From: Planctomycetota bacterium
GTDB lineage: Bacteria > Planctomycetota > Planctomycetia > Pirellulales > Pirellulaceae
Direction of reading: 5' to 3'
Assembly: GCA_029259935.1 (NCBI GenBank)
Contig: JAJDEH010000417.1
Span: 1-40,461, forward strand
DNA: 40,461 nt
The notes under the pieces are model-generated. The model made no database searches. It saw only the letters and a program-made list of their open reading frames with translations, and was not told where the DNA came from. A program made the position numbers and the translations under genes. This document shows, piece by piece, positions 1 to 12,341 of the stretch. Every line of letters starts with the position of its first letter. Position 1 is the stretch's first letter.

Positions 1-71
1 GCGACCCTCTACACCGGAGGGCTTCCAATGGTAAACTCCTTTCTCCACTGCTCCGATTGCTACCGGCTGGA

Positions 72-162
72 GCGACCAGCTGCCGGGTGGGAATCGCACC
101 CACTGAAAACCGCCGTCTTTGCACGGCGCACTGAATAATCCAGGCTGAATGCTCTCAACGTG
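72..162 (-). pseudogene. tRNA-like remnant, possibly a decayed tRNA-Cys
   Basis: On the minus strand there is a convincing T-arm: a 5-bp GTGGG/CCCAC stem around the 7-nt loop TGCGATT, one base away from the usual TTCGATT. Before it lies a hairpin CGCCG/CGGCG around TGCAAAGA, which contains a GCA (Cys) triplet. The anticodon loop has one base too many, the D-arm region is too short, and no proper 7-bp acceptor stem forms (the 3' side CCGGCAG finds only an imperfect partner). This fits a degenerate tRNA better than a working one. The boundaries are approximate. The rest of 1-274 holds no gene that I can see. Confidence 0.3.
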
Positions 163-274
163 ATCGAGCGTCGTAGTTGAGGTAGCACCGTAAGATCAGT
201 GCGATCACGCAAACCAAGATCTCGCTGCGAATAACCCCTTCTAACTCCGCCCAGCGCAGGCGAGCATCAAACCG

Positions 275-910
275 TTAGGCTTCCTCGTGTTGATGGCTGA
301 TTTGGTACACGGCCTGCAACAGTGCCTCGACGTCTTTGAACTTTTTCTTGGACTCCAGCGATTTGTCCAGCAAGCGGCGGGCTTCCGATTCGCCGTGGCC
401 CAAGGTGCAGAGTACTTGAAACGTCTCCTGCACCACGTCGCGTTCGACGTCGGCTTGACGATCGGTCTTGTTGACCACCAGCAGGGCGAACTTGGGCATC
501 TTGCGGCGCAGCTTGGCGATGATTCGGTCCGACGTGGCGGGGCCGATGCCGGGTAATGTCGAGAGGGCCTTGGCGTCTTGTTCCTCGATCGAGGTGGCCA
601 CGTCTTGCACGGGCCGCACCATCGCTCGCAGCGCTTTGCGCACGCCAACTCCGTCGACCGAGCAAAACAACTCGAAAAACTCGCGTTCGATTTCGCTGAC
701 GAAGCCGACCAGTCGCGGCATCAGGCGGCCTTGCTGAGGGTTGCCGTCCAAGTAATGGATCGTGTGCAACTGAACTTCCTCGCCCAGATGCGATTGCAAT
801 TGGCGGCGGGTAAACTCGGGAATCAAGACCTGATATTCAAATGCCGCCACGGCCAAGGTCGCTTCGTCGATGCCGACCGAGAGCAACTTGCCGGTGATTT
901 TCGTAATCAA
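275..910 (-). CDS. ruvA: Holliday junction branch migration protein RuvA
   Basis: RuvA binds four-way DNA junctions as a tetramer and loads the RuvB motor, so that RuvAB drives branch migration during recombinational repair. The 211-residue product begins ITKITGKL, the usual OB-fold start of the family. It has a helix-hairpin-helix segment [19 protein letters not shown] near residue 110 and a C-terminal helical domain that would contact RuvB. I chose the TTG start at 910 because the protein then begins exactly at the conserved motif and the gene overlaps the ruvC stop by four bases (TTGA), a sign of translational coupling. A longer open frame upstream lies antiparallel to nothing useful and is simply the wrong frame across ruvC. 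ruvB is not in the window. Confidence 0.93.
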   Translation of the reverse strand: MITKITGKLLSVGIDEATLAVAAFEYQVLIPEFTRRQLQSHLGEEVQLHTIHYLDGNPQQGRLMPRLVGFVSEIEREFFELFCSVDGVGVRKALRAMVRPVQDVATSIEEQDAKALSTLPGIGPATSDRIIAKLRRKMPKFALLVVNKTDRQADVERDVVQETFQVLCTLGHGESEARRLLDKSLESKKKFKDVEALLQAVYQISHQHEEA

Positions 911-1416
911 GAGATGCCTGCTTCCGTTTTGCTTAGATAGTAATGACAAAGGGCGATCGCCAGCGCGTCGGCCACATCGGGCGGGTCGGGCGGAGCGCTC
1001 AAACGAAACTCGCGCTGCACCGCCAGTTGCATTTGCGTCTTCGGAGCGCGGCCGTTGCCGGTCAGTATCTTTTTGACTTGCGTGGCTGCATAGTGGATGA
1101 CCGGAATTCCGACTTGGGCGGCCGCCAAGCAAATCACGCCGCGGGCATGTCCCATCAAGATCGCGGTTCGGGGCCGGTCGTAATGAGAATAAAGTTCTTC
1201 GATCGCCATGCACGTCGGCTGAAAAGACTCCACCACCTCGGCAATGCCCTCGTGGATCTGCTTCACGCGATGGACAAGCGACGTGCCGGACGTTCCGCGC
1301 ACGACACCGGCTTCGATGAGGGTCAGGCTTTGTCCTTGCGGCGACATCTCGACAACACCATAGCCGGTGATGTTCAGGCCGGGGTCGACACCAAGAATGC
1401 GTTGCGGTTTGTCCAC
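907..1416 (-). CDS. ruvC: Crossover junction endodeoxyribonuclease RuvC
   Basis: RuvC is the RNase H-fold resolvase that cuts Holliday junctions symmetrically with RuvAB. At 169 residues it has normal family length. The acidic catalytic set is visible: Asp11 in [12 protein letters not shown], Glu73 in AIEELY, and Asp147 and Asp150 in [10 protein letters not shown]. The start is GTG at 1416, seven bases after the stop of the YHS gene, and the end overlaps the ruvA start. The gene order YHS-ruvC-ruvA suggests a short operon read on the minus strand. Nothing appears truncated or substituted. Confidence 0.95.
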   Translation of the reverse strand: MDKPQRILGVDPGLNITGYGVVEMSPQGQSLTLIEAGVVRGTSGTSLVHRVKQIHEGIAEVVESFQPTCMAIEELYSHYDRPRTAILMGHARGVICLAAAQVGIPVIHYAATQVKKILTGNGRAPKTQMQLAVQREFRLSAPPDPPDVADALAIALCHYYLSKTEAGIS

Positions 1417-1423
1417 GGCGTGA

Positions 1424-2068
1424 TTATTCCGGCGCGTTGGCGGGCTCCAATACAGCCGTCTCTAGGCGTCTTTGCTCTCCAACTTCGCTCATTGGCGTAA
1501 AACTTGTCAGCTTCCGCTGCTTTGCCAACCGCGCCCGACTGGGTTTCACGTGAGCGGCGTACTCGTCCGGTGACGTAGAAAACCTCGCCAATGAATCTTC
1601 GTCGGCAAACAGATAGACGCCACGATTAAACGTCAACCCGTGGCCTCGTTGCCCTTCGACAAGTTCACCCTTATCGACATACCGTACGATATCCAAACAG
1701 GAAAATACCGGGGCGTACTGCTCGGGATTCTCCATGAATTGATCCATCTTCTCGCGGGTGAGCATGTAATACTCACGGCCGTCATGCATGACTTTCCATT
1801 GCTCATCCCCACGCTGCCATGCTTGCCGAGCATCTTTGTGGTCGGCCAGCGTGACGGGACAGTATCCGTCCATCGCCAGAGGTTTGGGAAACTCTCCCCT
1901 TTCCAACTTCAAAGCAATCGCGCGGTCTTCCAGTTTACGGGTCTGTTGCTTTAGCTTGTCGATTTGTTGCTGCACATTTTGCAACTCGTCGCCCGCCGTG
2001 TCCGATTCGTCGGCGGCAAGGCCCGCGCCAATCAGAATGAGAATACCGAGGGTCAGCAGTCGATTCAT
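1424..2068 (-). CDS. Secreted protein with YHS-like domains
   Basis: This 214-residue protein starts with a signal peptide (LLTLGILILIGAGLAA) and continues into a short coiled coil at about residues 27-58 (LQNVQQQIDKLKQQTRKLED). Two YHS-like segments follow. The first starts at about residue 66 (DGYCPVTL) and includes a tyrosine/phenylalanine-rich stretch ending FMENPEQYAPVFSCLDIV. The second, around residues 140-175, has RGVYLFADEDSLARFSTSPDEY. YHS domains often bind metals in periplasmic or membrane proteins. The function here is unknown, and whether it is an envelope metal-handling protein is only inferred. A strong AAGGAGG lies five bases before the ATG. It is the first gene of the ruvC-ruvA run, and I see no functional link with recombination. 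Confidence 0.7.
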   Translation of the reverse strand: MNRLLTLGILILIGAGLAADESDTAGDELQNVQQQIDKLKQQTRKLEDRAIALKLERGEFPKPLAMDGYCPVTLADHKDARQAWQRGDEQWKVMHDGREYYMLTREKMDQFMENPEQYAPVFSCLDIVRYVDKGELVEGQRGHGLTFNRGVYLFADEDSLARFSTSPDEYAAHVKPSRARLAKQRKLTSFTPMSEVGEQRRLETAVLEPANAPE

Positions 2069-2115
2069 GTTCGCCTCCTTGTCGGTGGTAAATTAGGTCC
2101 GTCCGCATGGGCTGC

Positions 2116-3738
2116 TTATCCAATCCGCCAGCCCGTGCCCTCTTTGCGATCTTCCAGCGTCACACCGGCGGCGGTCAGGTCGTCGCGAATCTTGTCGGCG
2201 GTGGAAAAATCCTTGTTTTGCCGGGCTGCCGCTCGCAGCTCGATTAACAACTGCATGACGTTGTCCATGGCCTGGTTGTCGCCGCCCACTTTCGGCGCGG
2301 GTTTCAGAAACAGTCCCAGGATGGCGCTCAGTTCGCGCAGTGTCTCGACCCCGCGCAAAAACGAAGACAATTCATCGGTGGAACGCTTCTTGGCATCCTC
2401 AAGGTTCTTCTGATCAGCAAACTTGTTGAGCGTGGTCAGCAGTTGAAACAGATCGCTCATCGCCGCGCCGGAATTGAAATCGTCGTCCATCTTTTGCAGA
2501 AAGCCATCGCGAAATTTCCCTACTTCGGCTAACAAGGTGTCATCGCTCGCGTCGATATCTCCGTCCGTTCGGCGAGCAATCAGCTTGCGATCTTCTTTTC
2601 CGGGATCGGGGTTCAAATAGAATGGTCGGCCGGCGATCCGCTCGTATCTTTCAAAGAATACATAGAACTTATCGAGTGCCGTTCCCGCTTCGGCGACCGC
2701 TTCATCGCTAAATACTACCGTACTCCGGTAATGGGTCCGCAGAAGGAAGAATCGAATTCGTTCGCCGCCCAGACGTGCAATCAAACCTCGCAAGCCGCCC
2801 GCACCGTCCGAACGGCTCATCTTCTTCTTGGTCGCGGATTCCTCAGCAGTATCGCTCGCTTCCGCGCTCTCGCGGTCGGAACGGCCTCCCAGCTTGCCCG
2901 CATCTTCTTTGCCGAGCAATCCGTTGTGCATCCAGTATTTGGCCATCGGCTTGCCGTGGCAGCACTCGCTTTGAGCGATTTCGTTCTCGTGATGTGGGAA
3001 CACCAAGTCCAAGCCGCCGCCGTGAATGTCGAAGGTCTCACCCAAAATGCGGCGGCCCATCGCCGAGCACTCGATGTGCCAACCCGGCCGGCCCGCTCCC
3101 CAAGGGCTGTCCCACGACGGCTCACCCGGTTTGGCCGATTTCCATAAGGCGAAATCGCTAGGCGAACGCTTCTTCGCGGCCGCTCCGCCGCCTTCACCCT
3201 GCTGTTCGTCCGAACGGCGATTGCTGAGCTTTCCGTAGTCGTTGTCCTTGAGCACATCGAAAAACACATCGCCCTCGACGGCGTAAGCGAAGTCCTTTGT
3301 GATCAGGTCGCCGATGAACGAAATAATCTCGTCCATATGTTCGGTGGCCCGCGGCATGAGCGAAATCTGATCGACTCCCACGGCCAACAGATTCGCGCAG
3401 TAGTCCATGGTCATCTCGGTCGCCACTTGCGCCATCGGAATACCGCGCTCTTGCGATTGGGCGATCAGCTTGTCGTCGACATCCGTAATGTTGACGACCC
3501 AATTCACTTCATAGCCACAGTACGTGAGATACCGCTTGATGCAATCGAATATGACGGGCCCCACCAGATGGCCGATGTGAGCTTCTTTATACACGGTCGG
3601 ACCGCACAAATAGATCCCGACCTTGCCCGGCGTGACGGTCTCGAACGGTTCTTTCTTCCCCGTGAGGGTATTGTAAATGCGAATCGTCATCGGGTCAGTT
3701 TCCGTGCTTTGAGAGAGAGGCTCAAGTGTGGTTGACAT
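2116..3738 (-). CDS. cysS: Cysteinyl-tRNA synthetase with insertion before KMSKS
   Basis: The enzyme charges tRNA-Cys with cysteine in the cytoplasm. It is a class I synthetase: YLCGPTVY, then HIGH at residues 54-57, and KMSRS at 306-310. Zinc ligands of the family are present as Cys45, Cys224 (HIECSAM) and the HHENE segment at 249-253. At 540 residues it is about 80 longer than the E. coli enzyme. Much of the excess is a hydrophilic insertion at about 275-305, between MHNG and KMSRS, plus a Gly/Ala/Lys-rich stretch at 178-192. The C-terminal helical domain ([12 protein letters not shown]) is intact. The first ATG gives a 16-residue leader; Met17 (MTIRIYNTL) at 3690 is an equally plausible start, since neither has a good ribosome binding site. 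Confidence 0.93.
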   Translation of the reverse strand: MSTTLEPLSQSTETDPMTIRIYNTLTGKKEPFETVTPGKVGIYLCGPTVYKEAHIGHLVGPVIFDCIKRYLTYCGYEVNWVVNITDVDDKLIAQSQERGIPMAQVATEMTMDYCANLLAVGVDQISLMPRATEHMDEIISFIGDLITKDFAYAVEGDVFFDVLKDNDYGKLSNRRSDEQQGEGGGAAAKKRSPSDFALWKSAKPGEPSWDSPWGAGRPGWHIECSAMGRRILGETFDIHGGGLDLVFPHHENEIAQSECCHGKPMAKYWMHNGLLGKEDAGKLGGRSDRESAEASDTAEESATKKKMSRSDGAGGLRGLIARLGGERIRFFLLRTHYRSTVVFSDEAVAEAGTALDKFYVFFERYERIAGRPFYLNPDPGKEDRKLIARRTDGDIDASDDTLLAEVGKFRDGFLQKMDDDFNSGAAMSDLFQLLTTLNKFADQKNLEDAKKRSTDELSSFLRGVETLRELSAILGLFLKPAPKVGGDNQAMDNVMQLLIELRAAARQNKDFSTADKIRDDLTAAGVTLEDRKEGTGWRIG

Positions 3739-3886
3739 GTTGTTGGGTTGAAAAATAGAGGAACCGCGTAATCGCGAGGGGAGGTTTCACTACAGGGCCT
3801 TGGCCGGAATTATAGTGAAAGCCCCAAAAAGCGACAACGCGAAGGCGGCGGCTGACGCCACGCTCCCGTCCTGGGCCCGCCCGTGA

Positions 3887-6800
3887 TTACTCTTCCAGCC
3901 GAGAGCGAATGTAATCGGCGGCGCGGTCGTAATCAAACAACGCATAAGAAGCGAGTTGCTTGCGTTTGCGTTCCAATTCATCCCGCTCTTGATTCGTGGC
4001 GGCTTTGTCGATGCGATCGTCGAATTGGTTCGCGGTCTCGCGGGACTGGGCAACGCCTTCCATGAAGATCTTGCGGGCCTGTTCGCCGCGATCCGTGACG
4101 TTCGCATTCAGCAAAGCCACATCGTCGGCGAGTTCGCCATTTTCGTCCACTTGAAAGGCAAAGGATCCCATCTTTCCGGCCAGTTGCAGCAGGTGCTTTT
4201 CGTAGGCGTGATAGCCCTTTTCAGGATCCGGATCGGGCATCGCGGCCACCAACAGAGCCAGGTCGTCCAGGCCCTTCTTATACAGCCGCTTTTGAAAATA
4301 CTGCCAGGCCAGCCCGTGATACGGCACCAATCGCTTGGGATGCGAGGCACGCATTGCCTCGAATGTACTCAGCGATTGAGTCGTCCGGCCGAGTTTCAAT
4401 GAGACCAGGGCGTAGGCGATTGACACATCGGGCTCTTTGGGTTGCGAGCGGCGGCCCGCTTGATATTCGGCGGTAATTCTGGAATCGAAGCCGCTGGCGC
4501 GGAGGTTTCCCAACATATCGTCGACTGCGTCAATCGTGGCCTTCGTCAATCGGGGCGGGTTGGCATCGGGAAGGAAACGAAAGCAAGTTTGCCGCAGTCC
4601 CACCTCGCCGCTGCGCTCGGACACCTTCGACAGTAAATAGCTGAACAACTCGTCGGGCGTCGTGTGGTGGTCGGTGTCGCGATCCGCCCCGCCGCCGACG
4701 GCGGAAACGAACGAACTGGCGAAAATTCCCTTGTTGTCGATATTCAGCCCATGCTCTTCGTCGCTGCAACTGGTGACCACGGTGACCGATGACGACACCG
4801 GCTTGGTGGGCCCGCCTTTTAGCGTCGACACCAACCGAGCGGCGGAAGGTTGAATTTTCAAATCGTCCTTCTTGCCTGAGTGGCACGAATCGAGCAGCAA
4901 GATTTTTTCGGTGGCCGTCGCCTTTTCAACTTCGGCGATCAGCCATCGAAGTGGTACGCCGGCGGCTTGCATATTACTGAGATTAAATTCCTTGGGAGCC
5001 AGCAGCGGGACGCCTGCCTCGGTCAAGAAGGCGTGGCCGCCGTAGTAGACCAGCAGTTGTCGCGCTTGTGCCATCCGAGCAATAAAATTTGGAATCTCTT
5101 GTTCCATCGTCCGCCGTGAAGCACCTTCCAAGAACAGCAGATGATCGGGCTGCATTCGATACAGCGTCAGCAGACTGTCCCGCATCGCCTCGGCATCCGT
5201 ACCGATATGGGGCAACGCGGATAGTCGATTGTCGTCATAGGTCGGGTGAACGATGACGATGGCCCACCGCGCGGCGTTCTTCTTGAGCGTGACCGAGATC
5301 GCGCGGGCTTCCGGATTCTTAAGGTCTGCCGACATGTGCGAAATGACGACGGAATCGCCGCTTTGCAGGCGCGGCAAATCCACGAACGCCCCCGAATCGC
5401 CTAGCTTTATTTCGCAATTGGGTGCCAGCGTGAATTCCACGGGCCGCGTGCGATTCTTCAGCCGCACTACCATGCGCCGTTGAGGGACTTCCAAGCTCTC
5501 CACTGCACCGACCGCGGTAAATTCACGATGAGCATCAACCCGCAATACTTCGGCATCGTGATCAATCGTGATCCGATCCTCGGCCTTGAGGTGAGACAGT
5601 GTGACGACTTTCCCTTCATCCAGCACTCGCAAGTCATTCAGCAGAAACTCGCAGTTTGGCGATACGGGAAACGTCTTTGTCTCGGCCGTGGTATCCAGGC
5701 CGTTTCGATAAGTGATTTCCTTCCGGCTTGTATTGACGCTGACCAAGTAGCCGCTATCGGACACGGTCCGCAAGGCCACCAACGAACTGGCGACTTCTCC
5801 GTCTTCCGTGGCGGCGTGTTCTATCGCCACTCGGTCACTCGCTTTCAGGTCGGCCACGCGCGCATCTCGCTTGCCGATCCTTGAGGAACCATTGAGAATA
5901 ATTTCCACCGTCGACGGCACGTAAACCTCCAGCGGATTGCCTTCGCTGTCGCGGGTGGAGAGCGTGAGTACGGCGCGGCTCTGATCAATCGAGACAATTG
6001 TTGTCGTCAGGCCCTTGGAAAGTTGGCGCGAAGCTTCGATATCCCGGAATTCCTTTCCGTCGGCCGTTTTCAAACGGCGAATCGTCAGTCGATCGCCGGG
6101 CTTCAAGTCCAGCATCGTGACTTTCAGGTCGTTGACCAGAAAGCGGTCGGTTTCCGGGTCGACTTCAATGCCCACGCTGGTTCCATCGGCCAACTCGATT
6201 TCGATCAGATTGCGATCGGGATAAAGGCTAACAAGCTTTCCTTGGCTGGGGCCCTGGACTTGCTCTTGGGCGTCGGGATCGGGGCCGCTCGATAGCAAGC
6301 GTTCGCCAAACAGCAAACCCAAGCTCATCAGCATGCTGGCCGCGAACGCGCCGATAATCAGGACCCGTTTTCGCTTGGCCTGCTTTTCCACTTGCTCGGC
6401 GGCGACCTTTTCTTCATCGGTCAGCGCCTCTTCGCCGCCCTCGCCACCCGCTCGCAATTCCAAGATGGCTTTTTCCGCGTTCTTGTAGCGCTGGGCGGGA
6501 TCCTTCTCGATCATCTTCTCGATGACATGCGCCAGATCTTCCGGCACGCCTTGCAGCACGCGCGAGATCTCGGGCAGACGGCGGTCGACGGCGGAGTGCC
6601 ACATCATCCAGGCGATCTGCTGATCGCGGCCGAACATGTTCAGGCCGGGAAACAAAGTATCAAAGTGGCTGCCGGCCATCAGTTCGTAGGCCGAAAATCC
6701 CAGTGAATAAATGTCGCTGGGCGGTCCCACCGGGCCGAATTGATCGGAGACGACTTCCGGCGCCATGTACTTCGTCGTCCCCTTGACGACACTGCCATCG

Positions 6801-7261
6801 TCGCCCGCCATGCGCCGCGCAATGCCAAAGTCGCCCAACTTGACCCGGTGATTTTTGTCCAGCAACAAGTTGCCTGGCTTGACGTCGCCGTGAATGATGT
6901 TGTTTTGGTGGAGAAAGTGAAGCGCGTGCAGGATGTAGGTCAGAGTTAGCCGCAGGTCTTCCAGGTCGATCGGATTCCCATCCAGCTTTTGCTGCAAACT
7001 GCCCTGCATCAGTTCCAAAATCAGCCAGCCGCGTTCCCGGACGATGTCGTAGATCGTCATGATATACGGGTGTTCCAAGCTGGCCAGAAACTGCGCTTCC
7101 TGCCAATACCGATCGAGTTGCTTGGGGTCGGCCAGATACTGCTGGTGAATCTGCTTGATGGCTACCTCGCGGCCCAGTTCGTTGTCCTTGGCGCGAAACA
7201 CGGTCGCGTAGTCGCCCTGAGCGATTGTCTCGATAATCTGGTAACGAATGTGCGGTTCCAT
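3887..7261 (-). CDS. Transmembrane Ser/Thr protein kinase fused to caspase-like (C14) protease
   Basis: The product has 1124 residues. Residues 7-270 form a Hanks-type kinase: Lys36 in VAIKQI, the catalytic loop HGDVKPGN at 124-131 with Asp126 (HGD instead of the usual HRD), DFG with Asp144, and YMAPEV. A basic segment leads into one membrane helix at about 299-318. Next come four imperfect repeats of some 65-75 residues (about 341-398, 417-485, 503-568, 584-645), each ending in a pattern like LKxxDRxTI. Residues 664-880 form a caspase-fold domain with the probable dyad His743 (YYGGHAF) and Cys793 (LLLDSCHSG). The C-terminus (about 900-1124) is helical and partly TPR-like. The kinase should face the cytoplasm, with the repeats and protease on the other side. 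Substrates are unknown. Confidence 0.88.
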   Translation of the reverse strand: MEPHIRYQIIETIAQGDYATVFRAKDNELGREVAIKQIHQQYLADPKQLDRYWQEAQFLASLEHPYIMTIYDIVRERGWLILELMQGSLQQKLDGNPIDLEDLRLTLTYILHALHFLHQNNIIHGDVKPGNLLLDKNHRVKLGDFGIARRMAGDDGSVVKGTTKYMAPEVVSDQFGPVGPPSDIYSLGFSAYELMAGSHFDTLFPGLNMFGRDQQIAWMMWHSAVDRRLPEISRVLQGVPEDLAHVIEKMIEKDPAQRYKNAEKAILELRAGGEGGEEALTDEEKVAAEQVEKQAKRKRVLIIGAFAASMLMSLGLLFGERLLSSGPDPDAQEQVQGPSQGKLVSLYPDRNLIEIELADGTSVGIEVDPETDRFLVNDLKVTMLDLKPGDRLTIRRLKTADGKEFRDIEASRQLSKGLTTTIVSIDQSRAVLTLSTRDSEGNPLEVYVPSTVEIILNGSSRIGKRDARVADLKASDRVAIEHAATEDGEVASSLVALRTVSDSGYLVSVNTSRKEITYRNGLDTTAETKTFPVSPNCEFLLNDLRVLDEGKVVTLSHLKAEDRITIDHDAEVLRVDAHREFTAVGAVESLEVPQRRMVVRLKNRTRPVEFTLAPNCEIKLGDSGAFVDLPRLQSGDSVVISHMSADLKNPEARAISVTLKKNAARWAIVIVHPTYDDNRLSALPHIGTDAEAMRDSLLTLYRMQPDHLLFLEGASRRTMEQEIPNFIARMAQARQLLVYYGGHAFLTEAGVPLLAPKEFNLSNMQAAGVPLRWLIAEVEKATATEKILLLDSCHSGKKDDLKIQPSAARLVSTLKGGPTKPVSSSVTVVTSCSDEEHGLNIDNKGIFASSFVSAVGGGADRDTDHHTTPDELFSYLLSKVSERSGEVGLRQTCFRFLPDANPPRLTKATIDAVDDMLGNLRASGFDSRITAEYQAGRRSQPKEPDVSIAYALVSLKLGRTTQSLSTFEAMRASHPKRLVPYHGLAWQYFQKRLYKKGLDDLALLVAAMPDPDPEKGYHAYEKHLLQLAGKMGSFAFQVDENGELADDVALLNANVTDRGEQARKIFMEGVAQSRETANQFDDRIDKAATNQERDELERKRKQLASYALFDYDRAADYIRSRLEE

Positions 7262-7429
7262 CAGCGGCCTTCAGAATTGAATCCGTACAAAGAGGTTTCC
7301 CAATTTTACCGCCACCCAAGATTCAAAGCGAGGGTTGGACCTAGAATGCTGGCGAGCAAGCAAGGAATCGGCGGAAATGTCGCGAGGCAGGGGACTGTCC
7401 CATCCTTAGTGTCCTATTCCCACACTTTG

Positions 7430-10369
<2,940 letters not shown>

Positions 10370-10521
10370 TGCGTCCGGCGCGACGAACGAAAAGACCGAG
10401 ATAGACTTCAAGCATCTGAGGCCGGCGTGTAGTCCCATCCTCTATCTTGCCGACGACTCCTGATACAATATCAGTTTGTCGCATTGCAGATCACCTCGCA
10501 ACTGGCTCGAAGGACTTGCCC

Positions 10522-11841
10522 ATGGCTCGGTTCTTTGTTTCCTATCGTCGCGCCGACAGCGCCTATCCAGCACAGTTTATCGCCCAACATGTCGATCAGC
10601 ACTTTGGCAAAGGTACGGCTTTTATCGATGTCAAGGGCATCCCGATCGGCGCCGATTTTCGTCGTTATCTGGTCACGGCCCTGGAATCGGCCGATGCTCT
10701 GCTTGTGGTGATTGGCAATTGGTGGTTGGCCGAGCAAGACGGTCGGCGGCGGCTTGACGATCCCAACGACTACGTTCGGCTGGAAATCATGACCGCGATG
10801 TCGGCAAAGATTCCGATCATTCCGGTGGTCGTGGAGGACGCCAAGATGCCTGGTGAGGCCGACTTGCCGCCCGCATTGCGCGAGCTGTCGTACTTGAATT
10901 GTGCCGAAGTACGGTCCGGCCGCGACTCGGAACAGCACATTAGTCGACTGGTGACCGTGCTGGAAGAACTTCTGGAGAGATCGGAGAGCAATCGTTTTGG
11001 CATCAAGCGCCGTCGCCTTGACGAAACGGACCGCCCTCAGCCGGAGAGTCCAAGGCGGCTGGAAATTCCGGCAACAACCTTGCCACGGATCACCAACTCC
11101 ATCGGTATGGAGTTTGTCAAAGTGCCAATTGGAGAGTTCTGGATGGGCTCGCCGCAAGCGGATCAAGAAGCGGATGACGATGAAAAGCCGCGTCATCCAG
11201 TTGAGATAACCACGGAGTTTTTTCTAGGAGCCTGTCCATGCACGCAAATCGAGTATGAACTTGTGTGCGGGCAATTTTCTCATTCGACGGCCAATAGCGG
11301 TCGACACCCGGTCTCGAATGTCTCTTGGTTCGACGCGATTGATTTCTGCAACGCGCTTAGCAAGCAGGAAGGGCTTCAGCCTTACTATCTAGTCGAAGGC
11401 GAGCAGGTGTCGGTTGCCGGCGGCGCGGGGTACCGCTTGCCAACCGAGGCTGAATGGGAATATACCTGCCGGGCTGAAACCACGACGAAGTGGAGTTTCG
11501 GCGATGATCACGGAATGATCAACGACCATGCATGGTGCAATGCCGGATCGTGCCAACCGGTGGGAATGAAGGCCCGAAATGCATGGGGATTCGCCGACAT
11601 GCACGGAAACGTATGGGAGTGGTGCTGGGACTGGTACCGGCCTTATGCAGATCTACTGCTCACTGGGGCGGGAGCCAGTCATCCATCGCCAGACAACGGC
11701 GAAGACCGTGTCATTCGCGGTGGATCTTTTTTCTTCCAAGCTTGGAATGCGCGATCCGCGTATCGGATCGGTGAACGGCCGACAACTCGGAACGATAATA
11801 TCGGCTTCCGAGTCGCAAGGGATGTTCCAGCGGACCGCTAG
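10522..11841 (+). CDS. TIR domain fused to FGE/SUMF1-like C-type-lectin-fold domain
   Basis: The 439-residue protein begins with a TIR domain (1-150): FFVSYRRADSA, then FIDVKGIPIGADF, and the helix DYVRLEI, whose Glu88 is the likely NAD-cleaving residue if the domain is active. A linker leads to an FGE-sulfatase domain (about 188-435) with GMEFVKVPIGEFWMGS, RLPTEAEWEY, MHGNVWEWCWDWY and RVIRGGS. Real formylglycine-generating enzymes carry two cysteines just after the RGGS motif. Here the stretch is SFFFQAWNARSAYR, without cysteine, so the oxidase activity is probably absent and the domain may bind ligand. The start at 10522 is set by AAGGA seven bases before the ATG; the longer frame from 10447 lacks this. 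The gene is divergent from the hybrid kinase. An immune or signalling role is inferred from similar TIR fusions. Confidence 0.88.
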   Translation: MARFFVSYRRADSAYPAQFIAQHVDQHFGKGTAFIDVKGIPIGADFRRYLVTALESADALLVVIGNWWLAEQDGRRRLDDPNDYVRLEIMTAMSAKIPIIPVVVEDAKMPGEADLPPALRELSYLNCAEVRSGRDSEQHISRLVTVLEELLERSESNRFGIKRRRLDETDRPQPESPRRLEIPATTLPRITNSIGMEFVKVPIGEFWMGSPQADQEADDDEKPRHPVEITTEFFLGACPCTQIEYELVCGQFSHSTANSGRHPVSNVSWFDAIDFCNALSKQEGLQPYYLVEGEQVSVAGGAGYRLPTEAEWEYTCRAETTTKWSFGDDHGMINDHAWCNAGSCQPVGMKARNAWGFADMHGNVWEWCWDWYRPYADLLLTGAGASHPSPDNGEDRVIRGGSFFFQAWNARSAYRIGERPTTRNDNIGFRVARDVPADR

Positions 11842-11906
11842 TCTCTACTTGCAGACGGCCTGGTGGGTCGAGCAGGCGGCAAGGATTCAGAGCAAGCCTG
11901 CCGAAT

Positions 11907-12224
11907 TCAAAAAATGCCGAGGTGGTCGCGGGCTTCGTCGGTCATCTTGTCGGGAGTCCACGGCGGATCCATCACGACTTTGATTTCGACTTCGCCGATG
12001 TCTTCCAACTGGCCCACCACTTGCTTGCTGTTGGCGATTAACTGCGGACCGGCGGGGCACATGGGACTGGTCATTGTCATGTCGATTTGCACGTCCGTTT
12101 TGCCTTCGTCGGTTTCCGTGAGATTCACGACGTAGATCAAGCCCAGGTCGACAATGTTCACGAACAACTCGGGGTCGATGACCTTCTTTAGTTCTTCGCG
12201 AACGTGATCTTCAGTGATGGGCAT
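11907..12224 (-). CDS. sufT: SufT-like DUF59/MIP18 iron-sulfur maturation protein
   Basis: This small cytoplasmic protein (105 residues) belongs to the DUF59/MIP18 family, which helps deliver iron-sulfur clusters to target proteins. The family core is visible: KKVIDPELFVNIVDLGLIY at about 10-30 and the conserved cysteine in TSPMCPAGPQL. The open frame extends 36 residues further upstream, but the ATG at 12224 is preceded by GGGAG at a good distance and yields the standard family N-terminus, so I use it. It is the last gene of the minus-strand suf locus, 117 bases after the Rieske gene. The exact client proteins cannot be told from sequence. Confidence 0.88.
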   Translation of the reverse strand: MPITEDHVREELKKVIDPELFVNIVDLGLIYVVNLTETDEGKTDVQIDMTMTSPMCPAGPQLIANSKQVVGQLEDIGEVEIKVVMDPPWTPDKMTDEARDHLGIF

Positions 12225-12341
12225 TGAATGGTCTCCCGTGGATTGTCGTGGTTCGCTACGCGAACCAAACGTTGTATTGCATGGGTTCACTCCATGGAAA
12301 TCTCGCACCCGCTTTGATCGCGGAGCGATCAACGACTTATG

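Noticed and set aside
911..1213. Long N-terminal extension of RuvA
   Set aside because: It is an antisense-like reading of ruvC in another frame; the TTG at 910 gives the proper family start.
7380..7400. GGGGACTGTCCC as a REP-type repeat or operator
   Set aside because: It is a short palindrome seen only once in the window; no second copy supports a repeat family.
10447..10521. Longer N-terminus for the TIR-FGE protein
   Set aside because: The added 25 residues have no TIR similarity, and the AAGGA ribosome site stands before the ATG at 10522.
10522..11841. The FGE-like domain as the activator of the sulfatase at 38855
   Set aside because: Both catalytic cysteines are missing after the RGGS motif, and the domain is fused to TIR.
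10522..11983. A diversity-generating retroelement around the TIR-FGE gene
   Set aside because: The C-terminal domain is of the right type, but no reverse transcriptase and no second, template-like copy of the 3' end is found in the window.
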